DNA from: Korobacter sp963703075
GTDB lineage: Bacteria > Acidobacteriota > Terriglobia > Terriglobales > Acidobacteriaceae
Assembly (NCBI GenBank): GCA_963703075.1
Contig: OY969786.1
Location: 3,472,001 to 3,536,000, forward strand
DNA: 64,000 bases
Direction of reading: 5' to 3'
Below, piece by piece: positions 1 through 8,727 of the stretch; position 1 is the stretch's first letter; every line of letters begins with the position of its first letter. The notes beneath the pieces are model-generated. The model searched no databases and was not told the origin of the DNA. It worked only from the letters and a program-made list of their open reading frames with translations. The position numbers were made by a program, and so were the translations under genes.

Positions 1-1
1 C

Positions 2-793
2 CAGGCACGAAAATTCGGGGCGCAAATGATGATCGCGCACGAAGTCGTCGAACTGCGCTGCGGTCGCCGTCCATATGAAGTGGTTCTCGACGATGGCAAC
101 GCCATCGCCGCCCGGGCTATCGTCATCTCGACCGGTGCGCAGTACAACAAGCCGCCCCTCGAACACCTTAAGAAATTCGAAGGCCAGGGCGTGTATTACG
201 GCGCGACCTTCATCGAGTCGCAACTCTGCGAAGGCGAAGAGGTCATTGTCGTGGGTGGCGGGAACTCGGCCGGCCAGGCTGCCATGTACCTTTCACAAAC
301 TGCGCGCAAAGTGCACATGCTGGTCCGTGCGGGCGGCCTGTCAAACTCCATGTCGCGCTACCTCATCCATCGCATCGAGGAGAATCCCAACATCGAAATG
401 CATTTCAAGACCGAGATCGTAGGTCTTGATGGAGACAACGAACTTCAGCAAGTTACCTGGGAAGACCGCACCTCGGGCGAGAAGACTACCCGCGACATCT
501 GCCGTGTCTTCATCATGGCGGGCGCATCTCCCCGGACCGCGTGGCTGCGCGGCTGCCTCGCTCTCGACGATAAAGGATTCATCCTTACCGGCCGCGATCT
601 CGATGCCGCCACCGGTTCCGCAGTCGCCGCTGCATGGCCCCTCAACCGGCCGCCCCAGATGCTCGAGACCAGCCTCCCCGGGGTGTTTGCTGTAGGCGAT
701 GTTCGTGCCGGAAACGTGAAGCGCGTGGCCTCCGCCGTCGGGGAAGGCGCCATCTCCGTGCACATGGTGCACCGCGTCCTGGCGGAGATCTAG
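2..793 (+). CDS. Thioredoxin-reductase-like FAD/NAD(P)H oxidoreductase, C-terminal part (5' end outside window)
   Basis: The frame is open from the window edge (first codons Q-A-R-K-F-G-A), so the N-terminal FAD Rossmann half lies upstream and the internal ATG at 26 is not the start. The visible part has the NAD(P)H-binding loop VVGGGNSAGQAA and the C-terminal FAD motif GVFAVGDVR, as in TrxB-type flavoproteins. Where TrxB has its redox CxxC (CATCDG), this protein reads GATFIES, so the disulfide pair is absent. This matches a family often fused to an N-terminal cyclic-nucleotide-binding domain; that domain would be off the window and is inferred only. Substrate and electron acceptor are unknown. 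It is followed by a hairpin and the glycolate oxidase operon on the same strand. Confidence 0.8.
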   Translation, partial: QARKFGAQMMIAHEVVELRCGRRPYEVVLDDGNAIAARAIVISTGAQYNKPPLEHLKKFEGQGVYYGATFIESQLCEGEEVIVVGGGNSAGQAAMYLSQTARKVHMLVRAGGLSNSMSRYLIHRIEENPNIEMHFKTEIVGLDGDNELQQVTWEDRTSGEKTTRDICRVFIMAGASPRTAWLRGCLALDDKGFILTGRDLDAATGSAVAAAWPLNRPPQMLETSLPGVFAVGDVRAGNVKRVASAVGEGAISVHMVHRVLAEI

Positions 794-813
794 ATCCTGC
801 ATGCTGTGGGTGC

Positions 814-841
814 CCCATCCTTGTCCGCAGGACAGGATGGG
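814..841. repeat. Intergenic inverted repeat (hairpin)
   Basis: CCCATCCTTGTCC (814-826) and GGACAGGATGGG (830-841) form a 12-bp stem with one bulged T and a 3-nt loop, 20 bases after the flavoprotein stop. It may terminate that gene, but there is no T-tract. It could also be one copy of a dispersed palindromic element; only one copy was seen in this window. Confidence 0.6.
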
Positions 842-923
842 TCGCAAAGCTGCCAACCCCGCCTCACAGCCGCCCTATTCCTCCCGAGTAGATCCCGTAG
901 TACTCTTGCCAAGGCCCCGCCGC

Positions 924-2372
924 ATGCACACTGCCTTTCTCCAGGAACTCCGCTCCATTGTTGGCCCAGCCGGGTTGATCGTGCAGCCGGACGAGCTGCG
1001 CACATACGAATGCGATGGGCTGACCAACTTCCGCCAAATGCCGCTTGCCGTCGTCCTCCCCTCCGAGGGCAAGCAGGTACAGCCGATCCTTGCTGCCTGT
1101 AATCGCCACAAAGTTCCCTTCGTGGCCCGTGGATCTGGGACCGGGCTCAGTGGCGGAGCCCTGCCGGTAGAGGGTGGCATCGTTCTCAGCCTGGCACGCT
1201 TGAACCGCATCCTGGAAGTCGACATTCCCAATCAGCAGGTGGTCGTCGAGCCCGGCGTCATCAACGCGCTCGTCACCCAGGAAGTCGCGCCCTACGGCTA
1301 TTTCTACGCGCCAGACCCTTCATCGCAATCGGTCTGCAGCATCGGCGGCAACATTGCAGAGAACTCCGGTGGCGCGCACTGCCTGAAATACGGCTTCACG
1401 ACCACCCATGTGCTTGGCATGGAGGTCGTCCTCGCCGATGGCACCGTGGCCCAGCTAGGCGGCCATACCCTCGATGCGCCCGGCTACGACCTGATGGGCG
1501 TCTTCGTCGGCTCGGAAGGTACGCTGGGCATCGCAACCCGGATCACCTTGCGCATCGTGAAACGTCCTGAGGTTGTGCAGACTCTGCTGGCGGCCTTCGA
1601 TAGCACAAACCAGGCGGGTGCGGCGGTGAGCGACATCATCGCCTTCGGCGTCCTGCCGGCGGCCGTTGAGATGATGGATTGCCTCGCCATCCAGGCTGCC
1701 GAAGCTGCCGTGCACGCCAACTATCCTGCCTGCGGCGGACTGTTGCTGGTGGAACTCGACGGGCCGCAAGCCGAAGTCGATACCTTGATCCGCAGCGTAC
1801 GCGAGATCTGTACCGCGCAAGGCGCGTGGGAGATTCGCGTCGCCCAGTCGGAAGAAGAACGCATGCTGATCTGGAAGGGTCGCAAAGCCGCCTTCGCCGC
1901 CATGGGCCGCATCTCGCCCAACTATATCGTCCAGGACGGCGTCATTCCCCGCACCAAGCTCCCCGAGGTCATGCAGGAGATCGATCGGCTGAGTGCCGAG
2001 GTTGGCTTGCGCGTGGCTAACGTCTTTCATGCCGGCGATGGAAACCTGCATCCGCTGGTGCTGTACGACGTTCGCATCGCCGGGCAGGAAGCGCAGGCGG
2101 AAAAGCTGTCGGGCGACATCCTGCGTCTGTGCGTGCGCGTCGGCGGATCGATTACCGGCGAGCATGGCGTGGGGCAGGAGAAGAAAGACTTCATGCCCAC
2201 CATGTACGCCGAGCCCGATCTTGACACCATGCAGATGGTGCGCTGCGCCTTCGATCCGCAGCACCTGTCGAACCCGGGCAAGCTCTTTCCGCGGCTGCGC
2301 ATGTGCGGCGATAAACCTGGGCCTTATGTTCCTCATCCGCTCGAAGTCGCGGGCGTTGCGCAGATCTTCTAA
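924..2372 (+). CDS. glcD: Glycolate oxidase FAD subunit GlcD
   Basis: FAD-linked oxidase of the VAO/PCMH family; with GlcE and GlcF it oxidises glycolate (or a related 2-hydroxyacid such as D-lactate) to the 2-oxoacid and feeds electrons to the respiratory chain. The N-terminal half carries the FAD-binding signature GSGTGLSGGALP and GGNIAENSGGAHCLKYG. The C-terminal FAD-oxidase_C half has FHAGDGNLHP and GSITGEHGVG, the latter conserved around the active site. The ATG at 924 gives 482 residues, near the 499 of E. coli GlcD. The in-frame ATG at 801 would add a proline-rich stretch that runs through the upstream hairpin and is unlikely to be coding. The stop overlaps glcE by one base. Glycolate versus D-lactate specificity cannot be settled from sequence. 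Confidence 0.88.
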   Translation: MHTAFLQELRSIVGPAGLIVQPDELRTYECDGLTNFRQMPLAVVLPSEGKQVQPILAACNRHKVPFVARGSGTGLSGGALPVEGGIVLSLARLNRILEVDIPNQQVVVEPGVINALVTQEVAPYGYFYAPDPSSQSVCSIGGNIAENSGGAHCLKYGFTTTHVLGMEVVLADGTVAQLGGHTLDAPGYDLMGVFVGSEGTLGIATRITLRIVKRPEVVQTLLAAFDSTNQAGAAVSDIIAFGVLPAAVEMMDCLAIQAAEAAVHANYPACGGLLLVELDGPQAEVDTLIRSVREICTAQGAWEIRVAQSEEERMLIWKGRKAAFAAMGRISPNYIVQDGVIPRTKLPEVMQEIDRLSAEVGLRVANVFHAGDGNLHPLVLYDVRIAGQEAQAEKLSGDILRLCVRVGGSITGEHGVGQEKKDFMPTMYAEPDLDTMQMVRCAFDPQHLSNPGKLFPRLRMCGDKPGPYVPHPLEVAGVAQIF

Positions 2373-3649
2373 TGTCCACCTCTCCGACCTACGGATCAAC
2401 CGCTCCGGTGGAAGCGACCTGGAGTGAGTTGGAAACGCTTCTTCTTGGCGCGGTTCACGTCGCCACCTCCGCCGATGCGATCGGTGGCGTACAGCCCAAG
2501 CGCGTCGTCGCCCCGGAAGACGCTGAGCAAGCGAGCAGGGTGCTGGCGTGGGCGCATGAACACGAGGTGCACGTCGCCCCCCGCGGTGGTGGAAGCAAGT
2601 CAGATTGGGGAAACGCCCCGCGCGCCGTCGAACTCGTTCTCTCCCTGGAGCACTTCGATCAGCCCATCGAACATGCCTGGCAGGATATGACCGTCACCGT
2701 GCAGGCGGGCACCACCATCGCTAGCCTGCAGCGGGAGTTGCGGAAACACGCGCAGCACTTGCCGCTGGATGCGCTCTGGCCGGAGCGTAGCACCGTCGGC
2801 GGGGTCATCGCCACCAACGATAGTGGCGCCCTGCGCCTGCGCTTCGGGAGCCTGCGCGATCTCATTCTTGGCGTCACCGTCGTTCTCGCCAACGGGACCA
2901 TCGCGCGCAGCGGCGGACGTGTCGTGAAGAATGTCGCCGGTTACGATCTGCCGAAACTGTTCACCGGATCTTTCGGAACCCTCGGCGTAATCACCGAGGT
3001 GACGCTGCGCACCTATCCCCTGCCGCATGCGGGACGGAATCTCAGCTTCCGTTTCAACGATACGGGGGCAGCCAACCGCTACATGCTGGCAATTGCCGAC
3101 ACCTCGCTCGTTCCTGTCAGCGTACAGTTGCGGTTCGCAACAGGGGAAAATCCGGTTGTCGATCTTCGCTTTGAGGGCTTGGAGGAAGGCATCGATGCGC
3201 AGGCACGGCGTGCGACAGAACTTGCATCACCGGGCGAGTCGACAGATTGTCCTGACGATCTGTGGAATCGCCGCGAAGCACTGTGGGACGGCGACACAGC
3301 TGCTATCGTCGGCAAGTTCAGCGTACTTCCTTCTTCGATCGCGGAGTGTGTTGCGGCCATCGAGAAACATTTTTCACGATCCCGCGTGATTGCCCAATCT
3401 CTCGGTCTTGGCCTCTTCCGCGCCGAAGCCGCCGATTCCGAACAGTTGCAGAGTTGCTTAACCATGTTGCGCGCCTCAATCCAAAAAATCGGCGGTACGC
3501 TCGTCGTCCTGCACGCCCCGCGCGAGGTCAAGAAGGGGATGGATGTCTTCGGGCCGCTGACCTCCGCCCACCCCCTCATGCTGCGGGTGAAGCAGCAGTT
3601 CGATACGAAGGGCATTCTCAACCCGGGCCGTTTCGTTGGGGGCATATAA
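2372..3649 (+). CDS. glcE: Glycolate oxidase FAD-binding subunit GlcE
   Basis: Second flavin-type subunit of the glycolate oxidase complex. It has the FAD_binding_4 fold with RGGGSKSDWGNAP near residue 70 and TVGGVIATNDSGALRLRFGS, then GGRVVKNVAGYDLPKLFTGS, which is diagnostic of GlcE. At 425 residues it is somewhat longer than E. coli GlcE (350). The C-terminus ends in KGILNPGRF, the terminal motif shared with GlcD. Its ATG overlaps the glcD stop by one base (TAATG), implying translational coupling, and glcF starts on the very next base after its stop. It lacks the full C-terminal catalytic domain of GlcD and presumably acts only within the complex. Confidence 0.88.
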   Translation: MSTSPTYGSTAPVEATWSELETLLLGAVHVATSADAIGGVQPKRVVAPEDAEQASRVLAWAHEHEVHVAPRGGGSKSDWGNAPRAVELVLSLEHFDQPIEHAWQDMTVTVQAGTTIASLQRELRKHAQHLPLDALWPERSTVGGVIATNDSGALRLRFGSLRDLILGVTVVLANGTIARSGGRVVKNVAGYDLPKLFTGSFGTLGVITEVTLRTYPLPHAGRNLSFRFNDTGAANRYMLAIADTSLVPVSVQLRFATGENPVVDLRFEGLEEGIDAQARRATELASPGESTDCPDDLWNRREALWDGDTAAIVGKFSVLPSSIAECVAAIEKHFSRSRVIAQSLGLGLFRAEAADSEQLQSCLTMLRASIQKIGGTLVVLHAPREVKKGMDVFGPLTSAHPLMLRVKQQFDTKGILNPGRFVGGI

Positions 3650-4978
3650 ATGGACGGCCTATCCCCCCATAACACCGTTCGCCTGGAGTCGCTCTTCGAC
3701 CCGCACCACCCACCCGACAACGAGCTGATCTCCGACTGCGTGCACTGCGGCTTCTGCCTGCCGGCGTGCCCGACCTACGTGCTCTGGCACGAAGAGATGG
3801 ACTCGCCACGGGGCCGCATTTACCTCATGAAGGCGGCTGCCGAGGGCAAGATCAGCACCATGGACGACAGCTTCGTCGCCCACTTCGACCGCTGCCTGGG
3901 ATGCATGTCCTGCATGACCGCCTGCCCTTCGGGGGTGCAATACGACAAGCTGATCGAAGCCACCCGCGCCCAGATCGAGCGGCATCACCGGCGCGGCTGG
4001 TGGGACCGCTTCACCCGCTGGATGATCTTCCAGCTCTTCCCGCATCCCCGGCGGCTGCGCTGGATGTCGCTGCCGTTATGGCTCTACCAGCGCTCGGGAC
4101 TGCGCTGGCTCCTCTATAAGACGCGGCTGATTCGCCTGCTGCCCAAGCGGCTGCAGCAGATGGACTCCCTGCTCCCGACGATCCACTCTCCGTTTGCAGG
4201 CTTCGCTTATCCGGCAAAGATTGCGGCTCAGGGAACTCCGCGACTGAAGGTCGGCGTGATTCTCGGCTGCGTGCAGCGGGTGTTCTTCGACAACATCAAT
4301 GCCGCCACCATCCGCGTTCTGCAAGCCGAGGGCTGCGAGATCTACGTGCCGCCTTCACAGGGCTGTTGTGGAGCGTTAGCCACGCACGTGGGGCGCGAAG
4401 AGCAATCGCTCGAGGCGGCGCGGCGGCTGATCGACACTTTTGAGAACCTCGATATCGATTACATCGTCGTCAATGCCGCCGGCTGCGGGTCGAACTTGAA
4501 GGAGTATGGCTACCTGCTGCGCGACGACGTGAAATATGCCGAAAAAGCGCGAAAATTTGCGGAAAAATGTCGCGATATCAGCGAAATTTTGACCCTTTTA
4601 AGCCCCCAGGCGCCTCGCAATCCGCTCAAAATTCGCGCCGCCTACCACGATTCGTGTCACCTGCTGCATGCGCAAAAGCTGAGCACCCCGCCCCGGGCGC
4701 TGCTCAAAGCCATTCCCGGCCTCGAGCTGGTGGAGCTGCCGGAGGCGAACATCTGTTGCGGGTCGGCCGGGGTTTATAACCTGGTCGAACCGGAGACGGC
4801 CCACGACCTCGGACAGCGCAAGGCCGAGCATGTAGCCCGCAGTCATGCGGATGTGTTGATCTCCGGCAATCCCGGCTGCTTGCTGCAGATCCGGAAGGAG
4901 ATGCAGCACAACGGGACCGACCTGCGCGTCTACCACTTCATCGAGGTGATCGACGGGTCGATTCGTGGGAATTTATAG
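3650..4978 (+). CDS. glcF: Glycolate oxidase iron-sulfur subunit GlcF
   Basis: Electron-transfer subunit carrying two [4Fe-4S] sites and two cysteine-rich CCG domains. The ferredoxin-like motifs are CVHCGFCLPACP (near residue 26) and CLGCMSCMTACP (near residue 83). The CCG motifs are SQGCCGAL and EANICCGSAG, the second preceded by the heterodisulfide-reductase-like YHDSCHL. At 442 residues it fits GlcF (about 407 in E. coli). It starts immediately after the glcE stop and ends the operon. An AT-rich intergenic region follows. Confidence 0.9.
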   Translation: MDGLSPHNTVRLESLFDPHHPPDNELISDCVHCGFCLPACPTYVLWHEEMDSPRGRIYLMKAAAEGKISTMDDSFVAHFDRCLGCMSCMTACPSGVQYDKLIEATRAQIERHHRRGWWDRFTRWMIFQLFPHPRRLRWMSLPLWLYQRSGLRWLLYKTRLIRLLPKRLQQMDSLLPTIHSPFAGFAYPAKIAAQGTPRLKVGVILGCVQRVFFDNINAATIRVLQAEGCEIYVPPSQGCCGALATHVGREEQSLEAARRLIDTFENLDIDYIVVNAAGCGSNLKEYGYLLRDDVKYAEKARKFAEKCRDISEILTLLSPQAPRNPLKIRAAYHDSCHLLHAQKLSTPPRALLKAIPGLELVELPEANICCGSAGVYNLVEPETAHDLGQRKAEHVARSHADVLISGNPGCLLQIRKEMQHNGTDLRVYHFIEVIDGSIRGNL

Positions 4979-4987
4979 CCTACCCCT

Positions 4988-5010
4988 GCCGTGCACGGCG
5001 TCTTTGTTTT
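4988..5010 (+). terminator. Possible weak terminator of glcDEF
   Basis: The palindrome GCCGTGCACGGC (4988-4999) lies 9 bases after the glcF stop and is followed by GTCTTTGTTTT. The stem is short, so this is only a weak call. Confidence 0.3.
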
Positions 5011-5011
5011 C

Positions 5012-5044
5012 AATATTTTGCACATCAACCGCCTGCAAAATATT
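5012..5044. repeat. AT-rich perfect inverted repeat between glcF and pgsA
   Basis: AATATTTTGCA (5012-5022) and TGCAAAATATT (5034-5044) are perfect 11-bp arms around an 11-base spacer. The surrounding stretch (about 5003-5100) is far richer in A/T than the rest of the window. There is no T-run directly after it on the plus strand, so it looks more like a protein-binding site or RNA element than a terminator. The rest of 4979-5342 shows no convincing gene. Confidence 0.6.
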
Positions 5045-5175
5045 CCATTTAAAGCAGTTATTCGCAACATATTCAAACTAAATGACTTATAACCCACGAT
5101 GGGCTCCCTGCGAAAAACTGAGTTCTGACGGGGATGATCCGTAGAGAGAATACGCGGACGGATCGGCGGCTTTCG

Positions 5176-5189
5176 GTGAGGGCGGTCAC
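5176..5189. promoter_or_regulatory. CRP/FNR-type palindrome upstream of pgsA
   Basis: GTGA-GGGCGG-TCAC matches the GTGA-N6-TCAC core bound by CRP/FNR-family regulators. It lies about 155 bases before the chosen pgsA start. Similar sites precede plsY-glpP (11071) and the porin (12478). Confidence 0.35.
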
Positions 5190-5342
5190 GCGTGGCTGTG
5201 AGCGAAAAACCGGCTTCCGAATGAGGCGGCGGAGAGGTCTTTACCATTTTGGGCATGAGCGATGCTGGGCTCGGTCGTGGGATTGCAATCAGTGGCCGCG
5301 AACGAGCATGATGCGAGAGGCGCGGTCTGTCTCGACCGCACC

Positions 5343-6029
5343 GTGAGCGCAGTGAACCTCCCCAATTCCATCACGTTGTCGCGCATCTTCAGCATTCCCC
5401 TGCTGATCTGGGTGCTTTCCACGAGCCATTTAAGCAGCATGCATGGGCAGAAGGAATTGTTGGCGTCGCTGATATTTGCACTGGCGGCGACGACCGATGG
5501 TTTTGACGGCCACCTGGCGCGCAAGCGCAACCAGATCACGACGATGGGGATCCTGCTCGATCCGCTGGCGGACAAGTTGCTCGTGGCGTCGGCGTTCATC
5601 GTGCTGGTGGAGTTCAACCCGCATATCGTGAAGGGCTGGATCGCGGTCATCATCATCGCGCGCGAGTTTATTGTGAGCGGACTGCGCTCGATTGCCGCCG
5701 GGGAAGGCTTCAGCATCCAGGCCAGCGACTTGGGCAAATTGAAGATGGTGGCGCAGGTTGTGGCGTGCATTGCGGCGATCCTGGACCATCGCTGGTGGGA
5801 ATTGGATTTCACCTTCCGCAGCTTTCATTTTGTGCTGGCAGTCGACCTGATCGCGAAGATGTCGATATGGTTCATGGTGGCGGTTTCGGTGATCTCGGCG
5901 GTCGATTACTTCGTGGCATTCTGGGCGACGATCGACAAGAGTTCGGCGACGCGGCGCAAGCCGGTGATCCTCTCGCGGCAGCAGCCATCGGCGCCATCGC
6001 CTCTCGCCGCACCGATTGCGCGCCCCTGA
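5343..6029 (+). CDS. pgsA: CDP-diacylglycerol--glycerol-3-phosphate 3-phosphatidyltransferase
   Basis: Membrane enzyme that joins CDP-diacylglycerol and glycerol-3-phosphate to give phosphatidylglycerophosphate, the committed step to phosphatidylglycerol and cardiolipin. The CDP-alcohol phosphatidyltransferase signature D-G-x2-A-R-x8-G-x3-D-x3-D is complete in DGHLARKRNQITTMGILLDP followed by LADK. Several hydrophobic segments follow. Homologues start close to NLPNSITLSRI, so a GTG at 5343 (or 5352) is preferred over the in-frame ATG at 5262, which would add about 27 unrelated residues; no clear ribosome binding site decides between them. Its substrate G3P is the centre of the glycerol regulon that starts 1 kb downstream. 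Confidence 0.85.
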   Translation: MSAVNLPNSITLSRIFSIPLLIWVLSTSHLSSMHGQKELLASLIFALAATTDGFDGHLARKRNQITTMGILLDPLADKLLVASAFIVLVEFNPHIVKGWIAVIIIAREFIVSGLRSIAAGEGFSIQASDLGKLKMVAQVVACIAAILDHRWWELDFTFRSFHFVLAVDLIAKMSIWFMVAVSVISAVDYFVAFWATIDKSSATRRKPVILSRQQPSAPSPLAAPIARP

Positions 6030-6065
6030 TCGAACCCGCGGCGTGAACGAAAGGAGTTTATTTCC

Positions 6066-6632
6066 ATGCATGAAAATCCGCGCAGTGTGCTGATCTTCGT
6101 AGAAGACGGGTACGAAGACATGGAGTTGATGTATCCCAAGTACCGGCTGCAGGAAGCGGGCTACCGGGTGGTGGTCGCGGGACCGAAGGCCGGGCAGAAG
6201 TATGTGGGGAAGCATGGCTATCCGTGCGTGAGCGATGCTTCGCTGTACGAGATGAACGAAGCGGATTTCTGCGGCCTGATTTGCGTGGGCGGATGGGCGC
6301 CGGATAAGCTGCGCCGCATTGCCGAAGTGAAAGCGTTGACGGCAGCATTCGGGCGGGCGGGAAAGCTGGTCGCGGCCATCTGCCACGGCGGGTGGGTGCC
6401 GATCTCGGCTGGCATCTATTACGGCGCGCGGGTGACGGGAAGCCTCGGCATTAAGGACGACCTGGAGAATGCGGGCACGGTATTCGAGGACGCGCCGGTA
6501 GTGGTGGACCGCCATTTTGTGAGCAGCCGCAAGCCGGACGATCTGCCCGCGTTCATGGCGGCGGTACTGGAAGTATTGCGTGCGCAGAGCGAGAGTGGGT
6601 CACGGAGAGATGCACTCAGCGTTGGAGCGTGA
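6066..6632 (+). CDS. DJ-1/PfpI family protein
   Basis: 188-residue single-domain protein of the glutamine-amidotransferase-like DJ-1/PfpI superfamily. The nucleophile elbow is AAICHGGW (Cys near residue 103), and the conserved N-terminal acidic residue lies in VEDGYEDMEL. Relatives are annotated as intracellular peptidases, glyoxalases or deglycases; the exact activity cannot be assigned. The start is supported by AAAGGAG about ten bases upstream. It follows pgsA by 36 bases and could be cotranscribed, though no functional link is evident. Confidence 0.78.
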   Translation: MHENPRSVLIFVEDGYEDMELMYPKYRLQEAGYRVVVAGPKAGQKYVGKHGYPCVSDASLYEMNEADFCGLICVGGWAPDKLRRIAEVKALTAAFGRAGKLVAAICHGGWVPISAGIYYGARVTGSLGIKDDLENAGTVFEDAPVVVDRHFVSSRKPDDLPAFMAAVLEVLRAQSESGSRRDALSVGA

Positions 6633-7092
6633 GAGTTCAGACGCGGCGGGAAGCGCGGAGTCTCACGCAGAAAAAGTGCCGCAGATTCCCGTTTTGGAAA
6701 GTTCTTTCAGCGCGTTGCATTGACTTGTCAAGAACGAGGCGAGCACAATGCGAACTGGTTCGTGTGTTTTCCGCTTCGTGAAGAGAGCTTGAGAAACCAC
6801 AAGCGGTGACTGTACGTGGTTGGAGAGAACGAGTCTCGGACTCACAGGGTCTGGAAGCGTTCTGCATCCGAATCCCGGCAGGCACCTTCAGCTTTGCAAT
6901 GTTCGTGGCAAGCTCAAGTCCAGCACAGAGATTCGCCTCGTTATCTTCCATAGATCCTCATCCAGCCAGTAGAACGTAGGACTGACCGGCATTTCCGCGC
7001 CGGCGCGTTTTCCCTTCCACGTCAAACGAATCCGTTGGAGTAGCGCTTCATGCCGGCATGACCGCGGCGCGAAGTTGCGGGGAGGTGGCGCA
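6633..7092. other. 460-base non-coding region before glpABC
   Basis: No ORF with a ribosome binding site or recognisable product is visible on either strand; a 104-codon minus-strand frame (6637-6951) has no family resemblance. The only striking element is the 14-bp palindrome at 7048-7061. A weak promoter-like pair, TTGACT (6720) and CACAAT (6744), is also present. Confidence 0.5.
7048..7061. promoter_or_regulatory. 14-bp perfect palindrome, candidate operator of glpABC
   Basis: TCATGCCGGCATGA is perfectly self-complementary and sits 31 bases upstream of the glpA start, a typical operator position. No regulator can be named from the sequence. Confidence 0.4.
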
Positions 7093-8727
7093 ATGAAGAA
7101 GACGCAGGTTGTGATCATCGGCGGAGGCGCGACCGGCGCTGGGATCCTGTGGGACCTGACATTGCGCGGGGTAGATGCAGTTCTGATCGAGAAACGCGAT
7201 CTGGCCAATGGAGCGACGGGGCGGTGCCACGGGTTGTTGCATAGCGGCGCACGTTACGCGGTGAAAGACCCGGACGCGGCCAACGAGTGCATTCGCGAAA
7301 ACCAGATTCTGCGAAGAGTTGCGCCGGCGTGCGTACACGATACGGGCGGGCTCTTCGTGCACCTGCCGCAGGACGACGCGGCGTTCGTTGGGCAATGGGT
7401 GGAAGGTTGCGCGAAGGCGGGCATTCCGACGGAGCGGTTGACGGCCGCGGATGCGCTGACGTTGGAGCCGAACCTGCCGCACAACCTGGTGGAGGCATAC
7501 ACCTGCCCGGATGCGCATATCGATGTCTTCCAATTGACGCTGGCGAATGTGGAGTCGGCGGTGGCGCGGGGCGCGCGTTTCAAGACCTACGCGGAAGTGA
7601 CAGGGATCGAGCGCCGTGATGGCCGGGTGACCGGAGTTCGTTTCCGCGATACGGAATCGCAGGAAGAAGAATCGATCGCATGCGAGATGGTGATCAACGC
7701 GGCGGGCGGTTGGGCGCAAACGGTGGCGGCCATGGCGGGCGTGGATGTTCCGGTACGCTGCGATCGCGGGGCGCTGCTGATCATGAACCAGCGGCTGGTG
7801 ACCCGGGTGGTCAATCGTTGCCGCAAGCCGGGAGATGCAGACATCCTGGTGCCGGCGGGGCCGGTGTGCATCCTGGGCACAAGTTCGGTGACGGTGCCGA
7901 GCCCGGAGAACCTGACGGTGCCTCCGGAAGAAGTCGTGCGATTGCTGGCGCTGGGAGCGGAATTGATTCCGGCGCTGGCGGAAGCCCGGGTGTTGCGCAT
8001 TTTTACCGGAGCGCGGCCGTTGTATGCGCCGAAGAGCACGAGCGGCGCAGGGGGACGCGACATCAGCCGCAACTTCGCATTGCTCGATCACGAGCAGAAC
8101 GATGGGGTAGCGGGATTCATCTCGATCGTAGGCGGAAAGCTGACGACCTATCGGCTGATGGCGCAGGTGACCTCGGACATTATCTGCAAAAAACTCGGCA
8201 TCACAGCGGGGTGCTCCACCGACACTGAACCTCTGCGGGATTTCCGCCACGACACAGCTTTCCAGCGGGCGCTGACCGTTCTTCCAGAGGCGGTGGCGGA
8301 AAAAGCGCTGCGGCGCATGGGCACGAGGCTCGACGTACTAACGGCTGCAGTGAAGGCGGATCCTTCGTTGGCGCAAGTGATGTGCGAATGCGAGCTGGTG
8401 ACCCGCGGCGAGGTTGAGTACGCGCTGCGGGATTCGCTGGTCCCGGCGCGGACGCTGGGCGATTTAGGACGACGGACGCGGCTGGGATTCGGGACATGCC
8501 AGGGAACGTTCTGCGGGTTCCGGGCGATGTTATCGGGCTACCAGGAGGGCAAGTGGACGGCGGAGGAAGCGGCGGGGCTGCTGGACACGTATCTGCACGA
8601 TCGCTGGAAGGGACAAGCATGGATTCCCGAAGGCAAGCAGGCAGAGCAACTGAACTTGAGCCGCGAGTTGTTCGACGGCGCTTACAACATGCAGGACGAA
8701 GGCCGAGGTGAGCATCGTGGCCAATAA
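7093..8727 (+). CDS. glpA: Anaerobic-type glycerol-3-phosphate dehydrogenase subunit A
   Basis: FAD-dependent catalytic subunit that oxidises sn-glycerol-3-phosphate to dihydroxyacetone phosphate. The dinucleotide-binding loop GGGATGAGILWDL lies near the N-terminus, followed by a DAO-type domain (LLHSGARYA). The C-terminus has a BFD-like [2Fe-2S] site with CECE, then GTCQGTFCGFR. The ATG at 7093 has GGAGG at 7081-7085; a TTG six codons upstream lies before that site and is rejected. The length of 544 residues matches E. coli GlpA (542). The 3' end overlaps glpB, as in classical glpABC operons. GlpC would pass the electrons to the membrane quinone pool. Confidence 0.93.
   Translation: MKKTQVVIIGGGATGAGILWDLTLRGVDAVLIEKRDLANGATGRCHGLLHSGARYAVKDPDAANECIRENQILRRVAPACVHDTGGLFVHLPQDDAAFVGQWVEGCAKAGIPTERLTAADALTLEPNLPHNLVEAYTCPDAHIDVFQLTLANVESAVARGARFKTYAEVTGIERRDGRVTGVRFRDTESQEEESIACEMVINAAGGWAQTVAAMAGVDVPVRCDRGALLIMNQRLVTRVVNRCRKPGDADILVPAGPVCILGTSSVTVPSPENLTVPPEEVVRLLALGAELIPALAEARVLRIFTGARPLYAPKSTSGAGGRDISRNFALLDHEQNDGVAGFISIVGGKLTTYRLMAQVTSDIICKKLGITAGCSTDTEPLRDFRHDTAFQRALTVLPEAVAEKALRRMGTRLDVLTAAVKADPSLAQVMCECELVTRGEVEYALRDSLVPARTLGDLGRRTRLGFGTCQGTFCGFRAMLSGYQEGKWTAEEAAGLLDTYLHDRWKGQAWIPEGKQAEQLNLSRELFDGAYNMQDEGRGEHRGQ

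Noticed and set aside
801..923. N-terminal extension of GlcD from the ATG at 801
   Set aside because: The extra 41 residues are Pro-rich, not family-like, and would be translated through the intergenic hairpin.
6637..6951. 104-codon minus-strand frame in the gap before glpA
   Set aside because: No homology pattern, no Shine-Dalgarno, and low plausibility of its composition.
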